Positions 22,617 through 52,800 of a stretch of DNA of 64,000 nucleotides are shown piece by piece. Numbering within the stretch: position 1 is the stretch's first letter; the number at the start of each line of letters is the position of its first letter. Location of the stretch: the NCBI GenBank assembly GCA_023101725.1, contig JALJCO010001058.1, positions 349,186 to 413,185 of the forward strand. Direction: 5' to 3'. Origin of the DNA: Atherinomorus stipes. Taxonomy: Eukaryota; Chordata; Actinopteri; Atheriniformes; Atherinidae. A program made the position numbers and the translations under genes. The notes under the pieces were generated by a model. That model was not told where the DNA came from. It was given only the letters and a program-made list of their open reading frames with translations, and made no database searches.

Positions 22617-25210
22617 GAACCAATTGCTCACACGGCATCCTTCACCTTCTTTTTATGTAGCAGTACGGAATGGCAGACACCAAGACCTCTCGGCTCTCCC
22701 CCTCCATGATGATTTGGCTTTAAGTTCCAGTGTGTGTGGCTAGCGAACTGGAAAAGGAGAAGTTTTTTGAAGACTTGGGCCGTTTTAAATCTCCTCAGTG
22801 TCGCAATATGTGGTCAGTCTGGCTCCTCAAGTCTGCAGTCAGTGGCCTCTCACTGGCAGACTTTGCTTTGTTGATTGAATAGCTTGCTAAGTAGATCGTT
22901 TTAATGTGCTGCTCTGCCTTGGTGCCCTCAGTCTAAACCGTTGGCTGGTTAATTGTGTTATTTCATATGATCTTTCTTTCACTTTTGTTTACTTTTGTAC
23001 ACAATGCAGGAAATGTATCACCATTTTACTACATTTATGAGAATGGGGAAAAAAAACCCAAATGGGTCAACATGAAACTGAAAACAAAGTATGGTGGTTT
23101 GTTGTAAATCATTTTAAAAAGTTGCATGGCTATATGAAATTTTATATAGAAAAGTTTTCCATGCTCAAACATTACACCACCGCTGTTATCCTCTTAACTG
23201 TGAACGTTTACTTCACTGTGTTCCCCAGCCCAATAATGACACCCAGTGGCAGCGAACAATAGCTTATACTAGACTGTTTAGATCTTGAATACATCATTGT
23301 GCACATTTCTCATGTAGAAAAAGTTTGACTCAAACCCTCCCAGATTATCTCTGCTGATTTAAGTCCCCCTGCTGTGCGACATGATCTCATCATTATTCTC
23401 CAAACTCACCATGCCCGAGGACCAGGCTTATGTCAGCCTCAGTGGCCACAGGTGTTTGGTAGGAGTCCAGTTCCTCTCAGTCTCTTAAGTCTGCTAAGAG
23501 CTGTCCTCAGGAAGCCTACATCAAGAATGATGGTCCAATTGACAGTCTCCTGTTTTCAGTCTGATTTTTCTTCAAGGGGCTTTTGTTTGTTTTCAGATTA
23601 CAAGATATCTTTGATAACTGGAAGGAGTGTTCTGTGTTAATTTCTCCACCAAATTTCCAGTAATAGACTAGGGACTTTGAAGCTAGATGATTTGAACTAT
23701 TAACATTTATTTTTTGGAAGTTTGCTGTCTACATCGATGTAAGGCTGAATTGGCCATCTCATTTATAAGTCAGTGGAAGTTCATTTCTTTCCCCTAGAGG
23801 GCACCATAAACCCAGGCTAGGGAGAAATGCCAAGGAATATGTTTTCAACATCAACAGTTTTGATTATGTCACAAAGCATTGGGATGTTTCAAATGATCTA
23901 ACAGATTAAATGATATTCCACATCATTGCTTCTGTTTTTATTTACTTAATTTTTTTACAGTAGCCACACAATTTTTGAGACAGGATTGTTTAAAAAACAA
24001 AAAACAACAAAATAATGCAACATGAGATCAATGAACACTTCAATGATCATTTCTGTGAAGTCCCTCTTAGTAAAATTGCCATCTAAGATGGTTCAAACAT
24101 GTCATGGTAATTAATTTGATTTACCTGACCCAAGTTTTAGCTCTGTTCTGATCCAGATTACCCAACACAGAGAGTGCTCTTACTACAGCTTACAGTCCAA
24201 AATCCCCCTTGTACCTCTTATCCTCCCTGTTTCACTGCTTCACACCAACATGGACCACAACTTAGCACCCCTTTGCACTTTTTTGTTTTTATTTATTGTC
24301 TAGAAGCATTCTTTATACACATTTGTGCCTCTCAATCCCTTTTAAGCATGCCATCTGCTCCTCGTGTGAACTGTCTGCAGCTTTGACACTGTCTCCTTTC
24401 ACTTGGGGAGGAGACATTTTGGTCTCCGAATGTCTGGTCCAACTGTTGGTTTGTGTCCTTGCCCTCTGAGAACATTTCTTCTTGTAGGCCTTTCTGTGCT
24501 ACTGGATCCTTTCTGCATTTAGATGTCCAACTAACACGTCAACTGAAAAGATCAAATGATGTTGCAATCAATTATTTGGCTATAGTAGTTTGAATCAGGT
24601 TTATACAGTAAGTGGAAAAATGATCATTTAGGGACTCACCGTTAACTGTAGAGAACCTTATGTCTTTCTTTCTCCAAACTGAGATGCACTTGTTGATAAG
24701 TGTGTTGATCTAGAACAATCTGTGCCTCCAGAAACTCGACCTATAAATGTCACCGGGCCACAAGAGGCGAGTGGAAAGAATTGATATAAGTGAGTGAACT
24801 TATGCACATTAATGTCAAATCATCCAAGATTTTACAGGTTTTGTGACTAAATTTTTTACATGTGATATTAGAAATATCAATCCAGTACACCTTGAACCCA
24901 CCTTTCGTCAATATATTTTTCCTCCAAGGAGACTGAGTTTTTTTTTAAATCATCTGCTGAAATGGTCCTCTTTTACTTTTTCATTCATTTTTCATTTGAG
25001 TCCTTAAACATTTTCAAAAGAATTGTTTGTTTCTTGTGCCACCTGGCCTATAAATCTTTGAAGCATAAAAACATCTAACTCAAAGGATGAATTTTGCCTA
25101 TTATCTTTCCTCTTATTACAACCTCACAAGTTTTATTTAATCTCTATGATTTATGGTACTCACTGATGGAGCATCTAGTTATGGTGGTAAGTAGATATGA
25201 CATTTCTATA

Positions 25211-25630
25211 TGTGACAGTGTGGGATCCTGTCACTATGCCTCCGATTGATCATGTACCCCGGCTACTTGGCTGACGGGTAAGCGTGTATGACTCTCACCC
25301 GGGAGTCTGGGGATTGAATCCCGCCCGGGCCCTCCGTTGCATACCTTGCCACATTCTGGCGTTGTCGGCAGGATCCGTGTGACACTGGTAAACAGTCCAT
25401 GGATTCGAAATTAGTGGCAGCCTGTGCGAAGCATGAGGACGTGCTTGTGGAAAGAGGGGCAAAGATGTGACAGTGTGGGGTCCTCATACTGTATGCCTCT
25501 GATTGGTCATGCGCCCTGGCTACTTGGCCACAGGCATGTCCCTTTGGCTGAATGGTCAGCATGCATGACTTTCATCTGGAGTCTGGGGATCAAATCCTGC
25601 CCGGACCCTCAGTTGTGTACCTTGCCACAC
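25211..25630 (+). repeat. Tandem pair of tRNA-like repeat units, period about 255 bp
   Basis: Two diverged copies start at 25211 and 25466 with TGTGACAGTGTGGGRTCCT. Each ends in a tRNA-like module (about 25262-25331 and 25540-25608). The modules have an A-box-like TTGGCTGAATGGTCAGC or its diverged partner, an arm pairing GACTC with GAGTC in the anticodon position of copy 1, and a B-box-like GGGGATTGAATCC / GGGGATCAAATCC. The loop in copy 1 (TCACCC) resembles tRNA-Glu. The second copy is truncated after CCTTGCCAC. This looks like a tRNA-derived SINE or satellite duplicated in tandem, not an active tRNA gene. Confidence 0.6.
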
Positions 25631-28473
25631 AGAACAAATAATTGGACAGTCAAGACTTTGCTTTTCATTGGTCTCTGCACCTTTCTGTTCTGTTTATCCT
25701 GAAAATAGAACCTTCTGAGAGCCAGTCACCCTCTTTCCACTCCACCAGCACTTTAATCAGATCCACTGGGACAAGAAGGGAAGGGCTCGTACCCACAGCT
25801 AACAGCTGTCTCTTCCTCTTTGCCTTTTCCACTCCCTTTTTAAACCCAGCAATACACTTTTTAGATGTAAAAATGTGCTATCTGAATTATTGATGTCATA
25901 GATGCACTTCACCTCTTCATGCTTTGTCAGAATGCTTTACCTGAGTTGCCGTGTTGGCGCCTGTCGGGCTGAATGTAGAAAGCTGCTGGACAACCCCATC
26001 TCTGCAGTTCCTGCCCTACAACAGACATTAACATTCCTTATTGGGTTTTGAGGCTGTGCTGAGGTGAAGCTGGAGTAAACAGCAGGAGTCTTTCTTTTAT
26101 TATTATTATCATTATTAGCAGTGCTTGTGTGCAGTGGTAAAAAGAGAGATAATGATTGAACTTGTGGATAAAAATCACAACATTCATAAAGAAGTCACAT
26201 CCAAATACAGCATGGAGTTATTTTTAAACTTCTTAGATTGTGTAGATTTTGCCAACATGATCTGAGGTTCTTTGTAGATGAGTTTAAATGCTTTTTTCCC
26301 CCCATTGGTTGTGGAGGGAAGTTTTTTCAAAGCATGGTTATTTATTCACTCGCAATCAATATCAAAACATAAACTAACTTATTCAAAAAGAAAACGGTGA
26401 AAGCAAGAAGAAAAGGTACAGACTTACCTGACAGCGAGGCAAGAGTTATTTCCTCTTTCATTGCAGGCAAGGCTCTTCTTGTCCATCCCAGAGATCCTGA
26501 TGGATGCTCCACAGTTAATGGCAGAGCAGGGAGGGTCCATTGTGGTTTGGGTGTCTGCTCCTTTTCTTTGAAACTATTACTGGGAGCTACTTTACACAGT
26601 CTGGGTCTGGAGTCTGTAGAACCCATTGGCTTGTTCCTCATCCAAATGACTGTTAGTTAAGCAGTTAAAGCTGAATAATCTTTATGAGAATCCTCCCACT
26701 TTTCTTTTTCTTTCGGTCGTCTTGTCACGTGGACTGTCAGTGCAGGTCCAGTTGTATTTCTAACATCTAAATCCTAAATCCCTTTGTAGTTTTGACTTCT
26801 CATAAAAACATGTTAAACTTTGCAAAAACTTTGGGAATTTAACTCCATTTGATCCGAGTGTTTCCCAACAAACCTGGCAGTTCTCACTTCCCCAAGCAAA
26901 CTTGATGATTGTCCCGAAGCTTTGCTGTCTGGAGCCAAAGTACAGATGCAAAAAAACATTTTTGGTAGTGGTTAAAAGAATAGCTGCGTACATCCCTGTT
27001 TTCATATTTGAATCTGTCAGTATAATGAGCTGGGTTTCTATGGTAACCCTCCCTGCTGGTTACTCTGTAACTCAAAAGTTAATGCTTCAAAGGACCTGTT
27101 ATTTTCCTTCACCCTGTTCACTTTATGAAAGCCCAGAGGGGTGCAGATTCATTGGGAAGTTGCTAGCTTGCTGTAAAATAAGAGTTCTGTAGTTGTAAAA
27201 GCACAAGGTAGATAAACACTGCTACAGCTGTGGATGGAGAACTGCGCGTCAGATAGTTGTACAGTCTGACTACTGATCATTTTGTAATGATTCATTTTAA
27301 GACTGTTCCCTCTTTTGTGCTACACTTATCAGTCATGCTATGCCAGCACCATGTTTCTAAGAATGGTAGTCCGTCAGCTAGGACTTTGGTCCTGACTGAA
27401 GAAAGAAACCATGATTTGTTTGTTTGTTTGTTTGATGGATTATTGACAAATTTTACCAGCAGCCTTCATTAATGCTGCCCAAAGACTAATTCCTTGCACT
27501 ACTACAAGCTTGATATATTTTGGAGATTCCACTAGCAACTGTTATTGAAGAATTAGGACTTAGGATGCTTTATTTAGAACTATTTCTTGAAATGTCCATC
27601 GGATAAATTTAAATGTTAAACTGTGAAAGTTGGTACACAAGGGAAGAAAAAGCCTGCACTAAAGACAAAGTGATTCATGTACTTTAGGAATGTTTTCTGT
27701 TAAGTAAGATGGGATTCATGTTGATGCAAGACTGTAATGATAGATGATTGGACAACTAGTCGATCATACAGTATGTTAATTTTTCCATATGTTTGCTCAA
27801 GTTATGTGAGCAGAGCAAAGCAATAGATTCAAAGCAAGAAGTCACCATTCAATGATCCTTGACTCCTCTTGATCCTTAGCTATCTAATTATCAAATTATA
27901 ACCAATTATGTAGCAGATTTTTTTTAATTTTCTTATTTTTTCTGGCCCTAAACACTTTATGTAAAACATATTTGTTGCTGCGGCTAAAGCATAATTTCAC
28001 TTCCACTCTCTAAGGCCCCTCTGATTAATGTCTTTTATCAGCATCCAGCTGGGGTACAAGTGGTGATTATGAAATTAAGATTTGAACATCAAAAATCCTC
28101 TGCTTATTCTGCCTCATTTGTTTTACTATGCTGAAATGCCACCACAACTGTTTAGCTGAAACTGTCATCTCAGCAAATGGCTCATTAGAGGTCTCAAGTC
28201 ACTGACTGCACATCACAATGATGCTAATGGGGTGTGGCTCTTGGGAATGTGTGTTTATGTATATGAGAGAAATAAACAGTAATTTAGAAAGACAGAAATA
28301 GTCCCACCTGCTCCCATAACATCTCAGTGACAATATTTAGAACCAAGCAATATTTTGTCATTTTGTTATAAGTGTTATTCTTTGCAAGCAAAATTCTTTG
28401 GTCATTGACACGCATGCATTTTTACTATTGTTTGTGTATCTGAGCATAGATTATTATATTTAACCAAGTCATT

Positions 28474-28546
28474 GCTACTTAATCTAGCAATTAGATTAAG
28501 TAGCTGATTGTTTTTCTTAATCAGTAATCTCGAAAGAGATTACTGA
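28474..28546. repeat. Two adjacent perfect hairpins
   Basis: The first stem is 13 bp (28474-28486 with 28492-28504) around the loop GCAAT. The second stem is 11 bp (28521-28531 with 28536-28546) around a GAAA tetraloop. They are 16 nt apart. No protein or known element explains them. They may be the core of a small foldback element or a structured transcript. Confidence 0.7.
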
Positions 28547-29637
28547 TGAATCAGAACACAAACATCTGCAAAAATTTACTTAGCAATAATACAAATACTA
28601 TATGAGCAACAATTTGGCTCTTATATGGACATTCAAACCAAATAATTAAAGTAAATAACACTTCTAAGCCTCTCACTTTGAAGAATTTGTATAAGTATTT
28701 GTATAAAAATATGCATTTGTTGTGAGGAAGGCAAAATTATTTTTTCTTGCAATCCAGCATGACTTTCTCTGTTATTTTGTGCTTGGTTCGTTTCATGTGT
28801 TTAGCCAAGAGATGGGGACTACCTTGAGAAAATGAGTTTGTCATTCAGGTTGTTAAGTCCTGGACATTTTGATTTAATGGGGACATTTTTAATTTCCTCA
28901 TCACAACTGACTCGTTTTAATTCCTAACCTTAACCAAATGGTTAAGATATCAAAGTGAAGTTACTGTATTTGAAGACATTAGTGCTCAGGACTCTGGTAC
29001 TGCAGTAAGGTGCATAGCGCCATCCACGAACCTCTCCAACTTCCAAATGCAGCCTTGGTTGTGGATCAAATATAATAAAGCAATCAAAATGGGACTATTC
29101 TATTAAATGCTGTAAAAGTCACTGGTGAAAAAGAAAGAAACTAGGCCTACATGTTTTGGACACCAATTCACGGACTGATTTATAAGACTATTTCACATTT
29201 TGCCATGAGACTATTGGATTTTAAGAGCTCTCTTATGGGGACTTGGAGGGCTTTCCATAGACAACAGGTAGAGGATTCCGCTTTAAAAAGAACATAATAT
29301 ACAGCCAGCATATACTAAAGGTGTGGTAATATAGTATTGTCCAAATCTGCTAGTGTTGTTTAAACTTCCAAGGCCATGACATCAGAGGAACATTTACATT
29401 AGGATGATCTTTCTCTTTAAATGTGCTGATTCCAATTAGCGCAGTGAAAAGAAGTTTCGGTCTTTTTGACTCTTTTTGGTGTGACAGCGCTTCATTAGCA
29501 TCAATATTTTATGTATCATTTCACATTCTGATGCAAGCAACAAAATCATTTCTGAAACATTTAAAAGATATTCCCAAAAACTTCAGCAATATGCATGTGT
29601 TGACTAAGAACACACTGTATGAGGGTTTTTTAAGCCT

Positions 29638-30135
29638 TTTATTATAAAACCAAAAGAGCCTGTACATTACGCATAGTATAATTGCCATTCTTGTATATAA
29701 TACTGTTCAATACAACTTAAAATGATTACTCTTATTGGTATAGATTTAAATAAACATCATAAATACATATAAGATTGAGCCAAACTGGCCCTGCCAATAT
29801 TTATATTCACAGAATACAGTCTGCAGAGCATGTCAGGAGAAGCCAGTCAGCTCTTGGTTTGGCTGCGTGCGAGGGACAGGACAGAGCGTGGCAAATATTT
29901 CAAGAAAGTAAATTACACTTTTAAACCTTTCGGTTTGCATGAATCGTAAATGTTCTCATTTCCCCCGCCTGTTGTCAAGTGACGAGGTACATCACAAGAG
30001 TGAAGTTTGAAAGTTCAAAACAAAACCTCCTGCCTTCCTGATTGTTGTGCCCATGTAGTCTCAGCATCCCCCATGCACCTCCAGGGTGAGCACTGGAGGA
30101 AGATGAGCAGTAGTTTATGTAAGAGCTCAGCCCTG
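29638..30135 (-). other. slc35f4: Putative slc35f4 3' UTR
   Basis: On the minus strand the first canonical AATAAA after the slc35f4 stop codon is at 29638-29643, about 490 nt downstream. The interval has no other coding signal. Confidence 0.4.
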
Positions 30136-46795
<16,660 letters not shown>

Positions 46796-46847
46796 TGTAG
46801 GTCCGAGCGGACGGGGATCAGAAGAGACCGGGGTTGAGCCCAGATCA

Positions 46848-46874
46848 CTACGCAAGAGACCCTCGGGGCTGCAT
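46848..46874 (-). promoter_or_regulatory. slc35f4: Upstream open reading frame in the slc35f4 5' leader
   Basis: An 8-codon frame, ATG at 46874 to TAG at 46848, ends 52 nt before the main start codon at 46795. If the transcript begins upstream of 46874, it could reduce translation of the distal isoform. The 5' end of the transcript is not known from sequence. Confidence 0.4.
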
Positions 46875-49800
46875 CAACAAGCAAGAGGGGGACATCAAAA
46901 TCCACATTCACATTCCTTCAGTGATGCTCCCGGACGCAGAGCAAGGTTATCAAACTCCAGCAGCCTGGCAAGCATGAAACACTAGGGGGCGTGTCACAAC
47001 TATCACATGATTGGAATCAGCGCTCAATTAAATGGGGAGTAATAGGAGCCAATTAACCTAGGGATAAAGTCAAAGGATCTTATGATTTTAAAAAAAAAAA
47101 AAAAAGTATTTTAAATAATAATAATAAAAAAAAAATAGATCAATATGAACCAAATGTTTAAATAGTTACAGGCTACAGTATTTAGAATATGGACACCTTT
47201 CAAGATTTTTTTTTTCTAAAAAACTGATCATTATGTCCTTCATGACACATGATACCATTCATTCAAATATTCAAATAATTTTATGATGACAAACCTAAAG
47301 TGAATGGCTGTGATCTTAGCGTCCTCCGGCAGCACAGGATTTTAAAAAAAAAATCTGACACAGTTCTGTCAAGACGTCACAGATTCTGCCTAGAAACACC
47401 TTTGAGTACAAGTGTCAAGAAACAGTTTGTTGCTGCATCCATAAATGTAAGTTAATGCAAAAAAGAAAAGAAATGAAAAAAAGAAAGAAAACAAGATCCT
47501 GCGGTTAAAGGGGAGACAGACCTTTCAGCTTATAATCAGCACACCTTAGACGGCAGCATCCATGATGATATGGGAATGCATTAGTGCACATGGCATGGGT
47601 TAGGATTAAACAGGTTTTGGAGCAACATGTGTTGCTTGGTAAGACAAGATTTATAAGGGATGCTTTTCCTGTCTCAGCAAAATGATGCTAATCATATCTG
47701 CCCGTATAACAGCAGCATGGATCTGTAGGAAGCGAGTCTGGTCTCTAAACTGTCCTGCTTCAAGTTCAGACCCGTCATATGTTGAAAAACTGACATGAAA
47801 AATTATCCCAATCCCAAAAATTATATTAAGCAAAAGCAAGGAGGTGTGTAACTTTTAAAGCCATAAAACCCAGACTGTCTAGTGTTGTTAAAAGGAGAGG
47901 TGATGCAACAGTTGTAAACACCTTCTGTTCCAGCTTATGACATCAAAATGAACTTTTCAATACTTGATATGTTGCCTTGGGAGCTTGAAATATTACTAAA
48001 AAACTACTACTAGAAAACACTCCTCTTTTTGTTCTTTCACAATTTCCACAGCATCCCCCCTTTTTTTTCAAAGTGATGTTTCAGCAGTTTGACATTTTTG
48101 TTGCATTGTTATACTCCATGGGGATCCTTTTTCTTTAAATAGGCCTTTGATATTGCTGTAATATTTCCTGTAATGACAGCAGGGGTTTGGCATCTGGTTC
48201 TTTTTAAGTGAGCGTTTGTGATCTAAAACAGTTTTGTTCTCAAATGTTTTTTCATTTCAAAGTCAGCTTCTAAAAGATAAATGTGTCAGCAATAGGTTTG
48301 GGGATTGATACATCAGAAAAAAAAATTAAACATGTCTTCACTTCTCATTTAACTTCACAAGAATATCCAAAAGTGACCAAAATGGTATTTTAAGACCCTT
48401 TTTTCAAAATCCTTTTCCTGCACTACCCAGCGGACTGTTGAGGGACCTCTCAGTGAGGTTTCCATTTGTTCCCAATAAAATATGTATGTGGCATTGGTTT
48501 GTCTCACATGCTTGTTCACAGCTTTCTCCTCTCTTCACTCAGAGTACAATCCCTAACAGATTATGAAGTTTGTGCACACTGTTGTACAACATACAAGATT
48601 TTTTTTCTTGCCATTTCCAAGCACTTATTATGAATTTTATTCAAAAGTGAACTCCAGAACAATCTCTTTTCCTCAGCTGGCCACAGGTATTTGTATTGGC
48701 TCAGGAAAGCTTCACTCTACTGGATCCCCCAGCTTGCAGATGCTCAGAAAAAAAGAATATAGAAAACTGGGCTCCAAATCCAATAACACAAGATGCGGTG
48801 TTTCTGTGTCTCTCTCTCTTTCTGATACGCCTCTTTCCAAGTCCTCCTCTTTCCGTGTGAAATTGATTCCCAGTGTGTGAAGAAATTGTGCCCCTGTTGG
48901 CATTGTTGTGGAGGCGCATGCTGGGGTTTATGATGCCCTTGGACGCCAGAAGTGCTTCTTCCCCCCCTGTCTTACTTACTAAACCAATCTCCACCTCATG
49001 TTCTTTTGTTTCAGTTTGTTTGCGCTCCAAAGCACTTATCTCACACATTCAGTTCGGGTATAGCTTTGTGACTACAACAATGCCCAGAAACTTTCCCCAT
49101 GCCTTTTGAGAATTGCTTATTTATTATTGGACACTTTCTTACAAGTCTGTGCAGCCACAGTCCAAAAATAAAAAAAAAGTTTTCTTTAGTTGTCTGCTTT
49201 TTTTGTAGTCCATACTTTTCTTGCAATTCTGTCTTATTCATGCAGCGCAATTTGTGAACAGCTACATTAGCGGTCATATCTAAGATGCATGTTTGCTCAT
49301 TTCTACTAGCTGTTAATGCGTCAAAGGTAATTAACAAAGGGGGTTTTCTCCCAAGCTGCATTGAGACCAGTTTGTACAGGATATACAGTATGAGAATGTA
49401 TGTCTGGGCTTTTTAGATTTGAAATCCTAAAATGCTGCGCGACCATGTATGAAACTCAGTCCTTAAAGAAAGCTATTGTGAAAATCTGATCTCTTCTTTA
49501 ATATCTTCCCTGATGCAATTGTCATTCAGAGTATCCTCAGATACAAATCCTCTATGAATAAGGGTCTCACCTCAATTTCTTTCAATTTGTTTTTTAAAAA
49601 GAGGGAATCAAGTGGGGCCCTGAGCCCAGAAGTCCAATTTTAATGTTCATCAGATCATCAAATATTTTCCAGTTTCTTTTAGCGGTTATGCATCAAAGGA
49701 TTTTACTGTTACTGTACAGCGGCGCTTGTTCTGTGCAGCATCGAGCACAATGAGTGGGGTTTCTATTTTTAGACACCCGATCTAATTTTTGATGCTGGGA

Positions 49801-52800
49801 GAAGTATGCTATGTGTATTCTTGGACATTAATTGATCATATTATAACTGCAATAGCTCAGTGACTCTCCTCATTCTGCCATAAAACCTAATCCTTTGGCT
49901 AAGTGGGATGAAAAGGACACATGGAGGAGACAATATGTCCCATGGGACTTCATCCCAGGCCAATCCTAACACACCAGCACCCCCCCATCAGTGGCTTGGT
50001 GAGTCACCTTAGAGATCAGTGACTGACTCCCCAGCCACCTGCTGTATAAATATTCAATGTGCACTAAAGATAACCTGGCTCGTGCAGTTGGGAGAGAGAG
50101 GGCTGTTTGGCAGAAGAGGAGGTTGTCATCCGAATGTAGTGAGCTCACGGTTGTATGGCGTGTTGGCTCGCAAAGGTCATGTGTGAAAGCTTTGTAAATA
50201 ATTAATAACTTTGATCACCAGGCCTCTGTGGTACTGCACGCCTTTAATTAGAGAAAGAAAGGAATGTAAACAAAATGATGAAAAAAATTATCATGTTGGA
50301 GCAGATTTACAATTTGAATAATCAACATTTAGGTCACAAGTGTGTAATAATGCCAATAAGACAATATTTCAAAGACTCACATGAGACAAGACACAAGAGC
50401 AGATATTGCAGACTTTTTACTTTATCTGTTGAGGCTGTGTGCAACATAAAATATCATAATGTCCCATGAAGCATCATATGACCTTTCTTTGATGTCTCCA
50501 TGCAAAAGAAAACATAGTGGCACGCCTATGAAGTCATACAAAACCCCAGATGGCCTGCTTGGTTTCCGCTTTCTCTTATGAAAAACAAAAGTTGACTTGC
50601 TCCAAGAGGGCGGACAAGTCTGCTTGCTCTCATTTACAAAAGCCTGTCCACAAATAAATAAAATATCCAATGACCAGCCTGCATTTTTAAAAATAGACCA
50701 TCCACAGAGCTTAGTTTTTCCATTATGCCAATTCACTTCCCAGTGTTGTTCGCTTCGTGGCTGCTTGCTCATGCTTTTAGTGCAAGAGATTTAAGTGTTA
50801 GTACACACTACAAACTGTAGCTCGCAGCCGTGCCTCATGTCATCACTGTCACATGTACTTCAGCAGGCAATTTTCCGCAACACCACATGCAGGATATATT
50901 TAACTGGAGGCATGTTTGGACATCAAATTTTCATTAGCAATTGTCTATGCACGGTACAGAAGGTTACATTCTCCGTATGTGGCCATGCATTGGAAAGTAC
51001 ATGAAATCGTGTTTCCTAACAGGAAACACTGGAAGCCCTCTACTTAATACTCAGCAAAAAGAAAATCACAACATGGCTTTAAAATGCAACATATGGATGA
51101 GAAGGCACTTAACTTTTGACCCCATAGTTAAAAGACAATCAATATGCCAATCCAAATGAGTGTGAATGTTTGAAGTATTTCCATTTCATCAGTAAGAAGT
51201 TGGTCATACTGTAATAGGTTTAAGTAGCACAATAGAAGCTAAAATGCAAATTAACACGGGCATTTATTTAGAGATGTATATGAGATAAAAAGACAAAGAA
51301 ACATAAAAAACACATTAATGTGAGTTGCTAACTGAGGGAAAAAGCATATTACAGTATTATCACGCAAAAATCAATATTCGTTTATTCAGTAATTAATTTT
51401 TCTCATCCGCTTTATCCGATTAAAAGTCACACATTATCACCACAAAATATTCTCCCTACAGTATTTTATCGATTTCAAGATGGATGCTTTGATCTTCTGG
51501 ATGACCCATGATCTCACCTGATGGATCTGTAAGGAAGATGAATGGCCATTGGAGGAAATAAATGTAAATTTTTCAGAGTAGCGCTTTTGCATGCCCAGCC
51601 CAGCCTTCCTCTCTGCAGTCAGGATGATGGATTAGGCTTCTAGTGAGAGTGGGATGAGGAGCAAAGCTCTGGACGACAACAGCAGGGACGGGACATTTAC
51701 TGTGATTGACCAGGCAGGCCTGTGAGTAATATTCACTGCATATTACCCACAGGGCCCATCTCACTCTAGTCTGCTCTGACTCTAAATTGATTTGGGTTAT
51801 TTGTAGTAACAGATGCTGTTTGCACTTGTACAGACTTTTCATCACAAATGCACCACGGAGGTTTGGACAGAAACACGATGTTACATACAAATCCTGTCTT
51901 GCACAATAAAATGATAAAAGCCTACTTTCTTTAAAAGCACTCTTCATAAATATTTGTGAAAGTAGTTTAATTAATGGTAAATAAATTCCTGTTTGTACTT
52001 TATGACTATAACGCTTTCCCTGCTTCCTCCTTCTGTTATATATCAGTTTCATTGATCCAATAATTGTTGTGTTTTTGAAACTTCCTACTTCATCTCAAGG
52101 TCTATAAATAATTGATACAGAGCAAACTTTAATCACTTTAATTGGTTCTCAATAAAAAAAAAAAAAGTTTTTAACCATTTAATGTGATTTTTCACTACCT
52201 GCAAACCTTAGGCGTGATCCTTCATTACCTAACAGTGAAATGGCCACACATTAAACTGTCAAATCAACAGGTCTATTAATCGTTGTTTTTACTAAGACAT
52301 AAATTATGCCTTTTTTATGTATATGCACTGAAAATAACAACACATATAAGGCTAATAAGGCCAATTCATGTGGCTGGGAGTAACAAACATAACCATAATC
52401 CAGGAAACCCAAGCCAATTTCCTGTTCCACCAATTATATTTTACTTTATTTTGCTTTTGTTTTCTTTTTTTACTTTTCTTTTGGTTTCAGCTGCTGGATG
52501 GTTGAGCTTTTTTATACAGTATATAAATTGTAGTTGTATTTAAGCAGTAAACATTATTTGGTTATTCCATGGAATATGCATGGCTTACCCTCAAGTGTTG
52601 TAAACCCTCTCATGTTTTCTGCATGCTGAAGTCTAACAAGTGACAAGTTAAACCCCATCTGAAAAAGATACAAACATGGTGCAGATGTGGAAGAAATACA
52701 AAGAATCTATTGCTTATGTCTGATCATTAAAAAAAGATACACTCTCACAATACATGTTAATCAATACAAGCATTATAATTTTTGTTTATTTTATGATATT

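Larger units (their letters stand above)
20650..29637. other. Convergent intergenic interval ap5m1 - slc35f4
   Basis: About 9 kb between two converging genes. I see no NAA30-like acetyltransferase exons here, although NAA30 lies in this position in human. Contents recognised separately: a decayed THAP element (21717-22616), tandem tRNA-like repeats (25211-25630) and a double hairpin (28474-28546). Poly(T)/poly(G) runs sit at 20671-20696. The stretch 27930-28260 is complex single-copy-looking sequence. The rest is featureless AT-rich DNA. Confidence 0.6.

Noticed and set aside
25262..25331. Functional tRNA-Glu-like gene
   Set aside because: The anticodon loop has eight bases, the acceptor stem does not pair convincingly and the unit is part of a tandem repeat. 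It is best called tRNA-derived.
28474..28546. microRNA precursor
   Set aside because: The stems (13 and 11 bp) are too short for a Drosha substrate of about 33 bp.
46796..46855. Longer N-terminus for slc35f4 starting at 46855
   Set aside because: The codon there is TTG, not ATG. The first in-frame ATG is at 46795.
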